A stretch of 64,000 bases of DNA from Torymus aiolomorphi (GCA_036365515.1 CM070876.1:119152810-119216809); one strand, 5' to 3'; counted from the stretch's first letter, positions 46,262 to 57,750 are shown. Notes: generated by a model not told the origin, from the letters alone. A program made the numbers and translations.

Positions 46262-47093
46262 GTTATTCTTTCAAGAATTTGGAAAAAGCTTCCTAAAAGC
46301 TTACTGGAAGGTTCCCACAGACTACCTGAAACTTCCAGAACTATATTTGAAAGCTAACTGAAAGCTTACTGGAAAGTTCCGAAAGTCTACTTGAAACTTA
46401 CGGTAACTTTTTCGAAAGATTTCTGAAAGTTTCCTGGAAGGTTCCCACAGACTACCTGAAACTTCCAGTAACTTATTTGAAAGCTAACTGAAAGCTTACT
46501 GGAAGATTCCGATAGTCTACTTGAAACTTTCAGTAACTTTTTCGAAAGATTCCTGAAAGTTTCCTGGAAGATTCCTACATACTACATGAAACGTACAGTA
46601 ATTTTTTCGGAGGCTCCCTTAAGTTCCTAAAAGGTTCCTGAAAGGATTCTTACACCGTTCCTGAAATCTTTCAAGGAAGCTTCTCATCATGAATTTGACC
46701 TAGACATTATGTACTGCCGGGAAGCTTTCATGGAACCTTTCTGGAAGCTTCCATTCTCAAACTAACATAAATCGATTCTGAAGTCTTGTAGGAAGTATTT
46801 TTTAAAGCTTTCTGTAATCTTTCGGGGAAGACTACTGGAAGATTCTCACAGCCTACTTGAAGCTTCCAGGAACTTTTTGAAAGCTTCCTGAAAAGTTCCT
46901 AGAAAGTTTCCGAAAGCTTCGTGAAAAGTGTCTGAAACAGTTCCTGCAATCTTCCGAGGAAGCTTTTTGTCATGAATTTGACCCAGACATTAGGTACTTT
47001 CAGGAAGCTTTCGTGGAAGCTTTCCTGAAGCATACGAAACTTTCATGAAAGCTTCCAGGAAGTTTCTAGTAAGCTTTCATGCTATGTGGGTTA
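46262..47093. repeat. Array of degenerate GGAAGCTTTC words
   Basis: More than 800 bp of variants of GAAAGCTTCC, GGAAGGTTCC and CTGGAAG...TTCC, both orientations mixed because the word is nearly palindromic. A higher-order unit (CTGGAAGGTTCCCACAGACT) recurs at about 46,302 and 46,433. The array ends ATGCTATGTGGGT. Confidence 0.85.
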
Positions 47094-47234
47094 CCCAAAA
47101 TATTTTTCCTTGTGTCCGTCGTTTTTAAACGGGAATGAAATAAAAATTACATATAAATTTATGGTCTATACTCATAAAGTGCTTCAGATTTGACTAACCA
47201 TTGTATAAACCTATTTTGTATCCTCTTTCCGCCT

Positions 47235-47398
47235 GTAAATATCTTATGAGATCTCATATGAGTATTTCAGACATCAGATTTGATAGATCTCATATATGTG
47301 ATGTCATCTGCAATTTTATATATTATGGGATCTCATATGTGATCTCATATGATATCTGATGTCCGATATTCTCATATGTTATTTTCATGTGGGTTTGG
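47235..47398. repeat. Array of degenerate TCTCATATGAGATC words
   Basis: Variants of TCTCATATGAGA and TGATGTCATCTG repeat, ending TTCATGTGGGT, very like the end of the preceding array. Confidence 0.75.
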
Positions 47399-47399
47399 A

Positions 47400-48195
47400 T
47401 TTTCTATATTTAAAAAGAGTAATATATATCCACGGATCCCTATTTAATATATAGAAGCAACCCATCTATACATTTTATCTGATCTTAAACATATGAATAT
47501 TTATATGAAAATGACTATGTCTGCTTAAACTGCAAATTGTCGGGCCCGCCAAGTATGTGTGGGAGATTGGACGACCACCCCTGCTAGAGCAACTCTAGAC
47601 TTCTCTTGTCCTCCCAAGATACGTAATATTATAGAAATTTCAAAATTGAGAAAGAATAATGAAAAATAGGGATGTTTCGGTAACTATGTAATTTTTTTAT
47701 ATAAGCTTTGTCTTTTCGTAAACGTCTGAAAAAATTCTAATAAATTTTAGAAATAAAAAGAAGGCATAATAGTTATATAATTAAAATAATTTTCGCCTAC
47801 AGTGTAGTCAGTATGTGAGCTATAACGCCTCTTAGGCATTAAGTAGTACTTTTGCCTGGCTGAATATTTTTGAAGTTACAACGTCAGCGTAAAATGTAAT
47901 TTTACACGCAAGATACTAACAGTTCTATTATGTCAGTCAAGTTAACTTATGGGTACTTGACTACAATATAATTGATTTCAGTACTTTCTTGTGTTTAATT
48001 TGTATAGAAGGATGAACGAATTTGACTACATTTCTGAGAACAGTCATACAGTAGTTGTGACGTGGTAAGTCGTCACCATTGCTTTTTCTCTCTCTCAAGC
48101 TGCGTTGCCGGGGCACAACCGTATAAGATGTCATTATTGATTTTTCGGGAGCTTTTTCTATGTTTCGGTTATGTTTATCCCAGCGGATATTGTGG
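47400..48195. other. No recognisable gene
   Basis: AT-rich with a short GC-rich patch at about 47,540-47,625. Open frames are short and featureless. Confidence 0.5.
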
Positions 48196-48199
48196 CGGA

Positions 48200-48937
48200 G
48201 GAGAGTGAGGCCGAGAAGAAAGAGGAAACTCAAGTATCGCGGTGGGCCCGCAGTACGTAAGTATATCAGAGATTAGTCGTGGCCGCGCGGAGCGTGTTCA
48301 AATTTCGCGCGACTCCATGCGACCGCGGAGTTGAGAGCGAGGTAGCAGCACTTCGCGGGCGAGTGTGCGCGGCCGCACGTTGCTACAGCGGGGAGGCGCT
48401 CCGCTGACGGAAACGGCTGGAAGAGAGATAGGAGAGCCACGTGCGAGGCATGGGTAGCGCCGATCTGGCGATGCAACCGGTGGAACGCCTGCGCATGTGC
48501 GGGGATAAGGGATACAGCGCGCGCGGAAAAGATCGGCAGTGCTGAGTGAGCAGTGGGAGTGTGCGCGAGACAGAGTCCGAGGAAGAAGAAGTGAGTAGTG
48601 CGAGAGAGGGTGACAACGGGAGACGACGACGAGGACGTGGAGGTGGCGAGTAAGGTGAACCGGAGGACGACATCGGCCGGTGGCCGGAGGAGAGCGACGG
48701 TCGCGGAGAGGCAAGAAAGAGAGTGAGAGCGAAAGAAACGGCACCCGGGGCCGAGGACGGAGAGTCGGCGCTGAGAGCTGCTCATCGTCCAGGTAAGGGG
48801 GGCGCGGGTTGAAAGTGGAGAGAGAGGGTCGCGAGAGGGTAAAGCGAAAGCGAGGGTGTGAGAGAGACAGAGAGTCTAGGATAACATTAGAGCATCGCGC
48901 GGCAATGCTTTTGGCGTATGCGCGCGTTTAACGCCGG

Positions 48938-49017
<80 letters not shown>

Positions 49018-49660
49018 CGGTTAATAATCGAGAATCGCGCGGCGATGCTTATTGAGTGTGTGCGCGTTTAACGCCAGTGGAGAGAGAGATTGTGTCGCGG
49101 TTAATAATCGAGCATCGCGCGGCGATGCTCTCGGAGGGTGCGCGCGTTTAACGCCGGTGGAGAGAGAGAGAGAGTGCGCCGGTTCGGGGCTTGCGCCGCG
49201 GCGATTCGGGTGAGCGTGCATGTGGAGATTCGTGGAGAGAGAAAGAAAGTGAGAGAGAGAATTCGCGTGTGGCGTTTCTGGGAATCGCCTTGTGGCGATC
49301 CCTCAAGTTCGTGCGTACGAGTTGCGCGCAGATCCTGATTGTGGAGAGTAGAGAGAGCGAGAGAGAGATTCGCGTGCGCGGCGATTCCTCGAATCGCGTC
49401 GCGGCGGGTTTCGGTTTGTCGGCGAGGTTCCACGCGGTGTGTCGGCGGGTTTCACGAGAGTGAGAAGAGTGAGTGTGTGCGTGTATGCGAGAGTGGAATT
49501 AGCTTTTTGTAGTAGGGATTTTTGGTTTCAATAAATTGAGAGCTTACTTGGAGTTGGTGGTTGAATATTTATTTAGCGATATTACCCTTCCCAACCTTTT
49601 TAGCCTCGTAGCTTGCCCAGGTACGACGTCACAGCGGAATCTCCTTTTGGACGGTAAGTG
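48200..49660 (+). promoter_or_regulatory. GC-rich promoter-like region or LTR, with splice-donor motifs
   Basis: A CpG- and purine-rich block. GTCCAGGTAAGG at about 48,790 and GGACGGTAAGTGTG at about 49,653 both fit plus-strand splice donors. AATAAA occurs at about 49,529 (TTTCAATAAATTG) in an LTR-like context. Overlapping Ser/Arg-rich minus-strand frames look compositional. It could be a host promoter with untranslated exons on the plus strand, or a long LTR; no second copy is in the window to decide. Confidence 0.3.
48880..49175. repeat. Three ~80 bp tandem units with GA microsatellite
   Basis: Each unit contains ATCGCGCGGCGATGCT, then GTGCGCGTTTAACGCC(G/A)GTGGAGAGAGAG. The units begin at about 48,890, 49,030 and 49,110. 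The GA run after the first has expanded to about 75 bp. Confidence 0.88.
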
Positions 49661-49661
49661 T

Positions 49662-50220
49662 GTCAAGAGCGAAGATTGAGAGAGAGAAAGAGGTTAATAA
49701 TTCTTTTATTTGCGGGTGTTCGGGCTCGGCGATTCATTGTGTAAGTACGCCATTGCATAGTTTCCGAGAGTTGTTTGCATTACTTGACTATCGATAATTG
49801 ATTTTACAACTTACGTTTGTTTGATTTGCAGTGAACAATTTTAATGTACTTACTTAAGTATAATATGTTCAGCATACAATGATTCAAAGAAGTAAAAGAC
49901 CTAGCTTTTTCACTGGTATTTATTTGATTTCTTTTAAAAAGTCATAAATATTATTATTTTATAGATTGTACAGAAAAAACGTCTATACTTGCCTTATTTT
50001 ATACTTTCGTAGAAAGTTTTATATTAACAATATTATTATTTGTAGTCATAAATAAAATTCCTACCACTTGTGGAGCGTGCTTATTGAATAGATGAGACTC
50101 GAAGAAATAAAAGGAGTAGAAAAATTGTGTTGTTAGAACGTACTTAAAAAATTAGCTTTTAAAAACGTGTTGATTGTTTAAAAAAAATATTTAAGCTCTC
50201 ATTGAAGTTTTTGGTACTCA
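49662..50220. other. AT-rich stretch with no recognisable gene
   Basis: No feature recognised beyond short poly-purine runs. Confidence 0.5.
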
Positions 50221-50224
50221 GGTT

Positions 50225-50390
50225 GACGGATGTTGAGAGAGAGGGCGGGAGAGACAGGGAGAGAAAGAGGGAGGGAGAGAAAGGAAGGTAGTGAGAGAAA
50301 GAGGGAGGAAGAGAAAGGAAGGGAGTGAGAGGAATGGAGGGAGTGAGAGAAAGGGAGGGAGTGAGAGAGGGAAGAAGAGAGAGAGACTAA
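50225..50390. repeat. Polypurine GGGAGAGA tract
   Basis: An almost pure purine strand of ~165 bp (GGGAGGGAGAGAAAGGAAG). It could form triplex DNA; reading frames through it are meaningless. Confidence 0.9.
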
Positions 50391-51239
50391 TACTTGCCTT
50401 AGTTGAAACTTTTGTAAAAAGTCTTTTTAGATAGTTATAACTTTCTTGTAACTTCCTGAAGGGATTAATTGATGGATTTTCTTTGAACAGTTCGAAGCAT
50501 TGAAAATTTATGTAGTTTAGACCTGCAGATATGCAAATTGATGAATTTTTTGAGTAAGTAATATAACCAATTAGCGTTGGCTCTCGTTTCAGCAAATCAG
50601 CGCATTTTGAGCGATTCTTTATATAAAAAGAAAACAAAAATTGGTGGTTTCCACACAGCCTACTGGCCTAGCATGAATCCTTCCACACCTTTATTTTTCC
50701 TTTACCTACTATAATTACACCATAACCTATACATTTATCTTGAGAACCTCTCTTTCCTATTCACTGTTTTCCCACACGGAACAAAATTTGAGTGAGTCTG
50801 TCAGTGCGGTACCAGTGCAGCGCCACTATCGTTGTAGAGCGGTACCTTTTTAGTCAGGCAGCGATGCCTACATCGCGGGAGCACCCCACAGTGGACTAAT
50901 TCATTATTTTTTGTTCACAAATCATAGAACTTTTGACAGGAACAAGATACAGAAATGAGACGGGGATTATCTGAAAGGTAATTAAATTACCCAAATAGGA
51001 AAATTACTACCAATCGTAAAAAATTACCTTTTGACCTTGAAATTCATGGGAAAAGTCATAACATTATTAAAAAAATTGTTTTAATCAGTTCACAGAACAC
51101 GTAAATGGTTTTTTTATTTTCTACTACATCAAGTTTCTTGCAGTTTTTGGAACGAGGAATCCGAAAATGACCTTGGGAATTTAAATTTAACTCAAGGTCA
51201 ATGGTAAAAATAGACGTAAAGTTAGATGAAAATTTTAGC

Positions 51240-51370
51240 CGTTTTGCATATGCACTCCCGTACACACCCGTGCACAGACACGCACGCACACACGCACGCA
51301 GGCACGTACACACATAAATATACACACGTGCACACACACACATACACACACATATGCACGGACGCACATT
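51240..51370. repeat. CA/CACG-rich microsatellite
   Basis: Interrupted ACACACGCACGCAC repeats next to the left inverted arm. The Cys/Val-rich frames here are artefacts. Confidence 0.9.
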
Positions 51371-51466
51371 TTTTAAAATAGGATATTTTGACTTCCAATG
51401 ACTCAAAATAGACCAATAACTCTGTTGTCTTAGCTTAAAACTCTTTTTCGTCACTATTAAATTGAG

Positions 51467-51646
51467 CACTAAACCCTTAAACCCCACACCGTTAAACCCT
51501 TCAACGCTAAACCCTTGAACTTTAAACCCTTGAACTCTTGAAAGCTAACCCCTTAAACTCTAAATCCTTAAGCTCTAAACCCTAAATCCTGAGACCCTAA
51601 ACCCTAAAACCTTAAACCCTTAAACCCTTAAACCCTAAACTCTAAA
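51467..51646. repeat. Degenerate CCCTAAA (telomere-like) array
   Basis: About twenty variants of CCCTAAA and CCCTTAAA (AAACCCTTAAACCC, AAACCCTAAACCC). The consensus equals the plant-type heptamer; the usual insect telomere is CCTAA. It is internal, short and degenerate, so it is an interstitial array. Confidence 0.8.
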
Positions 51647-52171
51647 ATATAGTAATAATTACTATATTTTATATCAATTGTGACATATTTATTTTATGAC
51701 GAATTTTAATATAAGTTTATCATTTTTTACTATAAGACGTAACAAAAATTGCTATGGAACACAGTAAAATTTAAAGCATCTATAACAAATATTAGTTTTA
51801 TCTAAAATTTAGTATGCAATATAACAATATAATAATCTTTGCTACTTCCACTACATTCTTTTTATACACTTAATAATCTAATATTCACATGGTTAATAAA
51901 TCTGTGTAATGTCAACATAAAAATTCCCAGAACGAATGTAAACAATTATGCACTAAATAAGTACTATGTAGAGACAAAACACAAGCGCCAACAGAAATAA
52001 TAAAGTACGCGTTAACGGGTGCGTGTGTTCGAATCAATTTTTTTTTTTTAGATATTAATCATATACAAAATTTTTAATGAATGCATTAAGAAGTTATATC
52101 AAGTTAATTGCGTTATTAATATATAAATTGGTATAAAAGTAACAATAGTGAATATACAACTTCCAAAATTT

Positions 52172-52260
52172 GGTGATGCATCTGTCTCTGTGGGTCTGTC
52201 TAAGTTGTTAGCTTGTCCGACTGCTGTGCTAAAGGCCCAGGTTCAAATTCCGATGTCACC
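52172..52260 (+). repeat. tRNA-like sequence with long variable arm
   Basis: GGTGATG at 52,172 pairs with TGTCACC at 52,254-52,260 as an acceptor stem, and a B-box GGTTCAAATTCC is at 52,240-52,251. The 89 nt length would suit a Leu/Ser type, but the T stem is only two pairs and the A box is poor. Likely a SINE head or a decayed tRNA gene. Confidence 0.45.
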
Positions 52261-53530
52261 AAAAATTTTTAATTTCTTTATTTCATTTATTCTTCTTTTG
52301 ATATATTATGTCATTAATAGAGTTCAATTTTAAATGTTATTAAATTAATAATTAATTTTGAAATATTATTTCATTAATAAAATTCAATTTCAAATGTTAT
52401 TAAATTAATAATTAATAAATTTTAAAGTATAAACAAAATGAGGTTATGGTAAGTGTGTCAGTTACTGTGCCCATTAAGATGATGTCCATAGTATTTGAGT
52501 AATTAATTTTTTTATTTTTGATCCTCTCAAGACCTTTATATGATAATCACATATTCTGTGAGCAGGATAAATATGTTCATACTGGATTATTATGTGAGAA
52601 ATATTAAATAATTAATAAAATAATAGCATAAGCCTTTGCATCAGTTACTGTAGTGTAAAAAAAGTTAGTGTAAAAAAAATATATATATATATATAACAGA
52701 TAAAATTTTCATCTAACTTTACGTCTATTTTTACCATTGACCTTGAGTTAAATTTAAATTCTCAAGGTCATTTTCGGATTCCTCGTTCCAAAAGCTGCAA
52801 GAAACTTGATGTAGTAGAAAATAAAAAAACCATTTACGTGTTCTGTGAACTGTTTAAAACAATTTTTTTGATAATGTTATGACTTTGCCCATGAATTTCA
52901 AGGGCAAAAGGTCATTTTTTACGATTGGTAGTAAATTTCCTATTTGGTATAATTTAATTACCTTTCAGATAATCACTGTCTCATTTCTACATCTTGTTCC
53001 TGTCAAAAGTTCTACGATTTATGAATAAAAAATAACGAATTAGTCCATTGTGTGCCCCAGATAGCTGCTTAGTAATTGCGGTGGTACTGCTGTAAATAAG
53101 TTTAAGGAATTCTGTTGTCCCACCACTTGGGCAGCAGCGCGCCCGCTCGGAAGAGCAGCTATTCCGTTAACAAAGGCGTCCTGCGCACACGTCATTTTAT
53201 ACGGCAACCGTCACGACGAGATTAGAAGCTACCCCAAAATTTTTTCCGATTGGCGGTTTCCTAGATTTGGAAGGGAATCTCTCTCATACGTGAGGAGAAT
53301 CAGCTCATCGCACTTTGAGAGCGGGATCGTCTCTGAGGAGATAACGCTAACAACAGATGAAGGTTTGTTACTACCTTGATTGGGAAGATTTCGTTCCAGT
53401 ATCTTCGAGTAAAAAGAATCCTTCAATGGGAGTAAATTACTCCTATCTTTGGAATCTTCACCTCTCTAATTTGAGATAGAACCACTCCAGTAACTCGCGG
53501 GAAGATTTACAAATTATTTCTTTTTCCATG

Positions 53531-53814
53531 TAGTTAATCAATTTTGATGAGACAAGTTGCAAATTACTTGGAAAACATGAACCTATGGTACGAAGCACTG
53601 GAATTAAAAAATTTTGCGAGTAAGTACTTTTTTAATTGAAACACTGTTTTTTTTTCTTAATTTTATGAATTTTTATGAATTTTTATCGTTTTTTTAATTA
53701 AAAAAAATACTTACTCAGACAATTCTTTAATTCCAGAGCTTCGTGGCCATAGGCACAGGTTTTTCAAGTAATTTACAACTTGTCTCATCAAAATCTATCA
53801 ACTAGCTGCCAAGA
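53531..53814. mobile_element. MITE-like inverted repeat, ~110 bp arms
   Basis: TAGTTAATCAATTTTGATGA at the left end is matched by TCATCAAAATCTATCAACTA at the right. Arms contain AGACAAGTTG(C/T)AAATTAC and a GAATTAAA word near the centre. Confidence 0.8.
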
Positions 53815-54728
53815 ATATATGCACACCAGTTATTTCTTTAAATCATATAATTTTGCATAAATTGGGTTTAGAGAGACCTATCTCCTGGGATTTTGTATTA
53901 AAAATAAGTTATATTAGTAATAAATATACTTTGTTTTACAGTAATTATACTTTAATTTACTTTTTCAGGTAATTTTGGCCTCTGGAGCTATTAGGTAGAA
54001 GACCACCTTAAGAAGCTTTCTCCGAAATAGTAGACATCTAAGTGTTAACAGCACTTAATAATGACAACTTCCGTAACCTTTCACCATGGGCGCCGTGCGT
54101 ATTGCATAAAATCATAGACTTTACAAAGTTAATAAATAACTCATAAACCGTGACGTTAGAGCTTCTAATTTTTTCTTTCTCCTAGAGGAAGCTTTGCGAT
54201 AATAAAAAAAAAATTTTTTGAGAAAATTTGTTAGGAATGGTGTCTAGTTAAATATCTCGATTAATATGGCGCTAGGATTTCTGAAATTTCGTCCACTAAG
54301 TGATGATAGTGTTATAAGCAAGTAGTGCGAATTTGGTAAAGGTAGTAAGAAAACGCGTTAGCCTGACTACTACCTTTATATTCATTAATATGTATAACTA
54401 TGGATCATACCGTAGCCAACGTACCGGCAACATCAGGGTTGTTAAAGAATTGCCTTCATGTCGTATGTTTATCACTCGACGAATTACTTTTTTGATTCTT
54501 CGTTGATTTTGGTGTGCTTGTATTTACAGGATTGAATTGATTACTAGCCTTACTTTCTGTAAGTATTTGATATTTTGTGCCTACAAAATTTACAAAATAT
54601 CATGCGCATAACAGTCATTTGTGAAAGTTGTAATAAGTGCACTTTAAAACAAAAATTTTAAAGTTATGGGAATTTCTCAATATTCAAAAATGAAGAGTAT
54701 ATATACTCTTCGTAGTAACTCAAGGGTA
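53815..54728. other. No recognisable gene
   Basis: AT-rich DNA; no domain or repeat boundary recognised. Confidence 0.5.
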
Positions 54729-54729
54729 G

Positions 54730-54842
54730 TTTAACATTTTTTTTAAATCCAATAGTAGAAGTGTTTCACTGTTCATAATAAGATATACCTTATTATGAAC
54801 AGCGAAACACTTCTACTATGGGATGGAAAAAAATATTAAACT
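54730..54842. repeat. Near-perfect 110 bp hairpin
   Basis: AGTAGAAGTGTTTCACTGTT pairs with the complementary stretch ending CACTTCTACT across a six-base centre (ATATAC). One mismatch is seen in the inner 30 bp. The transcript would form a long stem like a MITE-derived small-RNA precursor. Confidence 0.85.
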
Positions 54843-55009
54843 AAGCTTAAACATATCAAAAAATATAATTTAGTGATTTAAATCATTAACGTCCAACTGT
54901 CCGAAGCTCTTTGGTCCATTTCAAGAACTGATCTTGTATTAAATACTTTCATAAATATCGTCAGAAATTGCGAAGAGAGATTGGCGTGTTGGTGTACTTT
55001 GCAGCCTAA

Positions 55010-55713
55010 CTAGGAGAGGCACAGGGTTCCGGAGTACGGATTTTACTCAAACTTTCAAATATGTTTTAAGATGCCGAAATATAAATGAAGCCACAATATG
55101 ACCCAAACTCTTTAATTAACTGAAGGTATCGACATTTTTAGCTGTATTTTAAGAAAACACTAAAAAATACTCTGTTTTACATGTTAATTATTCAGTCTAG
55201 AAAAGCCTTACATACAATTGTAAAAAGAATGAAATTAAAACTAGAGAGCGCGAGCTTTACGTTGCTTTTTTAGAATTAAAAAATATCAACTATTTTATAA
55301 GTTATGATAGTTTAGAGTTAAGCCACGAAAATGCACCAAAATATTCATAAAATTGAAGCTCTAGTTTCCATCGATTTAATAGCGGTTTTACGTTGCATAA
55401 ATTTTAACTATCATAACTTTGCAAGGAGTTTAATTTATTTTATTCTAAAAAAGCAACGAAAAGCTCGCGCTCTCTTCTTTTATTTTCTTTTTTTACAATT
55501 GTATGTAGGCTTTTTTTTAAGACTGAATAATTAACATTTAAAACAGAGCATTTTTCCAGTATTTCCTTTAAATACAGCCACAAATGTCCATAACTTCAGT
55601 TTATCAAAGAATTAGAGTCTAATATTGTGGCTTCCTTTATATTTTCGCATCTTAAACCCTATATCTCAAAGTTTGAGAAAAATCTGTGCTCCAAAACCCT
55701 GAGTGTCTCCTAG
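55010..55713. mobile_element. Foldback element, ~310 bp arms
   Basis: CTAGGAGAGGCACAGGG at 55,010 mirrors CCCTGAGTGTCTCCTAG at 55,713. Reverse-complement identity runs inward past AGAGCGCGAGCTTT / AAAGCTCGCGCTCTC to a ~70 bp centre. Short open frames inside are not conserved between the arms. Confidence 0.82.
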
Positions 55714-56460
55714 TAAGATCGATGATCAACGCGCGCGTATCGGTTGGCTACTTGATTGACCTGCGCGCATAATAAGCTTGTTTTTCGTCTCGATTTCTCG
55801 AATTAACAGTCGTCTTTTTTCACTTTCGAGTGCACACGTGTAAATTTCCAATTGTTGAGTAGTACCCCAGTAGACTCACTCTGGGATTCGACAAGACCTA
55901 AAACTAGTATCGTCAAAGTCGAGGAAAAGACATCAGGTGTACGCGATGAATTGCGATACGCGGAAAAAACGCATCGCGGACAAAAGTGAGAGTATCAAGA
56001 AAATTTTATTGTGAAAATTTATCATGCGTTATATATATATACTACTGAATATCTTACTGACATACAGTTAATTTTGATAACAGAACCTCGATGATCGCTC
56101 TCGAAAACCTTAATACATGAATTTCAGAAAACATTCTTCGGGCCATTCCATACAAGATTAGTAGTTAAAAAAAGGCGGACGTTTGGGCTTCTGTGGGTAA
56201 TAATACAAACATTATGAGTTGATGGTGACACGAAGGAGAAGGTGTTTTTCAAATTATACGGTAGAGGTATTTTACTATTCTTAACATTTAGAGAGCCAGA
56301 AAGCAAAATATTGACTCGAACTGTAATAGGAACTTTCTACATAGTTTATACACGATACAAGACACAAATTTAAATAATTTTCAGACTTTCTTAAATCTCT
56401 AATCCTGGCCCACTAAAGGTTCAGAAGGTATATTTTCTTAGGTACAAAAGCTCATTTACT
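55714..56460. other. No recognisable gene
   Basis: Non-coding by inspection; short open frames only. Confidence 0.5.
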
Positions 56461-56462
56461 AA

Positions 56463-57018
56463 TTAATGAAAGTATTTTCCGAGTTCAAATCGGACAAGAA
56501 TACTCTGCAAGTTTGAGTACAACTGTGTAAAACGATTTTCAAATACTTCTCGCCTTTCCACTTCTTCTTGGTGCTTAATTTTCCAAGCACTTAGTTCACC
56601 TTTTATTTTGTTATACTCGGGTGTCAAAAACTCATTATCTTTTTGCAGTGATTCAATTGCACTAGTTACTGTTTCCTGTTCTCCAATTTTTTTCCAAGTG
56701 TCATTTGTAAATTATTTAGTTCACATTTTAATTTATGGAGTTCATGTTTTAAATTTTTGTTTCCAACTTCTAAGTTATCTACCGGACTGTCGGTATTTTT
56801 TTCAATGACTAAATCATCTAATTTCTGTCTCGGACTGGCGATATTACTACATCATTACATTTATCTACCGGACTGGGGATATTTTTTTCAATCACTATAT
56901 CATCCAATTTATTTACGGTACTGTCCGTATTAATCACTAAATCATCTTCTTGCATGAATTTTTTCAACTTAATTTCCAAAATTTTCAGCTGTGTTTTTGC
57001 ATCTTTGGCTTTACATTT
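56463..57018 (-). pseudogene. Coiled-coil protein exon with two frameshifts (unrecognised gene)
   Basis: On the minus strand, TATTATTTAATTTTAG (57,019 up) is a good splice acceptor. The exon then reads KCKAKDAKTQLKILEIKLKK and FMQEDDLVINTDSTVNKLDD, with VIEKNIPSPVDKC. After a one-base shift near 56,850 it continues SPRQKLDDLVIEKNTDSPV and LKHELHKLKCELNNLQMTL. After a second shift near 56,690 it reads IGEQETVTSAIESLQKDNEF and SAWKIKHQEEVERREVFENR, ending at TAA 56,463-56,465. LDD-VIEKN--SPVD occurs twice as an internal repeat, and the rest is heptad-like coiled coil. No family was recognised. It could be the last exon of a decayed host gene or of a transposon ORF. Confidence 0.6.
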
Positions 57019-57099
57019 CTAAAATTAAATAATATTTTGAACTTTTTAAAACGTAAATATCTGTGCGATTGTAGTATACACAAAGTTGCAGATTTTGGA

Positions 57100-57290
57100 C
57101 TTCCTCGAGCCAGAAGTCCGGAAGTACAAATCATTTTCGGACTCGATAGAAAGTGAGTCCGAAAATGCATAGTACTTCCGGCCTCGATTGCAATTGGGTC
57201 CAGAAGGGCAAAGCATATTTGGACTCGATGGAAAGCGAATTCAGAAGTGCTTTTCATTTTTTTTTGTCTTGCAAAAAACGAATTTAACAT
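57100..57290. repeat. Cluster of CCGGACTCGAT-like words
   Basis: Variants of GGACTCGATAGAAAG, AGTACTTCCGG and AGAAGTGC alternate here. The same words (CACTTCCGGACTCGAT) reappear at 61,325-61,375. Confidence 0.6.
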
Positions 57291-57559
57291 CATTTATGAA
57301 CTATTTAGTCATGTACATACATAATAGGCATCCCATCAATAAATGAATACATAGAATTGATGTTAAGGTTATGCGATGGGTTCTCGTCAATAGAAAGACC
57401 ACAAATATTCTATAATAAAAGTTTTATTAAAAAGAAATTTCAATCTAGCTTAACGATTGAAACAAAAAGATGTCAAATTTCTAATAAAAAATACTATATA
57501 TCAAATTTGTTAACAATCTTGTCTTCCGCTACTTAATATTTTATAATACAAAATATAAA

Positions 57560-57750
57560 ATTACCTTTATAGCACAGTGTGACCTAAGCCCGCACTTAAG
57601 TCACGCCTATCCGTGCGATAAGAAGCCCATTATTGCACCGTGTATATCACACTCTCTACGCTCGTGCGCTGACCTTACGGTGCAAAAAAGGACTGCTTAG
57701 CGCACGGATAGGCGTGACAGCGGGCTTAGGTTAGGCTATGCTATAAAATA
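57560..57750. repeat. Inverted repeat, ~45 bp arms
   Basis: CCTAAGCCCGC...CACGCCTATCCGTGCG pairs with CGCACGGATAGGCGTGAC...GCGGGCTTAGG; outer TATAGCA ends also match. About 70 bp spacer. Confidence 0.82.

Larger units (their letters stand above)
50881..53055. mobile_element. 2.2 kb element with ~355 bp terminal inverted repeats
   Basis: Left arm 50,881-51,238 and right arm 52,701-53,055 are reverse complements with scattered differences. Shared words: AACTTTTGACAGGAACAAGAT, GGAACGAGGAATCCG, AAAATAGACGTAAAGTTAGATG. Inside are CA-rich repeats, a degenerate CCCTAAA array, AT-rich DNA, a tRNA-like sequence and a TA microsatellite. No transposase is evident. A related fragment (GGATTCCTCGTTCCAAAATC) occurs at about 20,990. 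Confidence 0.82.

Noticed and set aside
51467..51646. True telomere or chromosome end
   Set aside because: Too short and degenerate, and flanked on both sides by ordinary DNA within an inverted-repeat element.
52172..52260. Functional Leu/Ser-type tRNA gene
   Set aside because: Acceptor stem pairs, but the T stem has only two pairs and the A box is poor.
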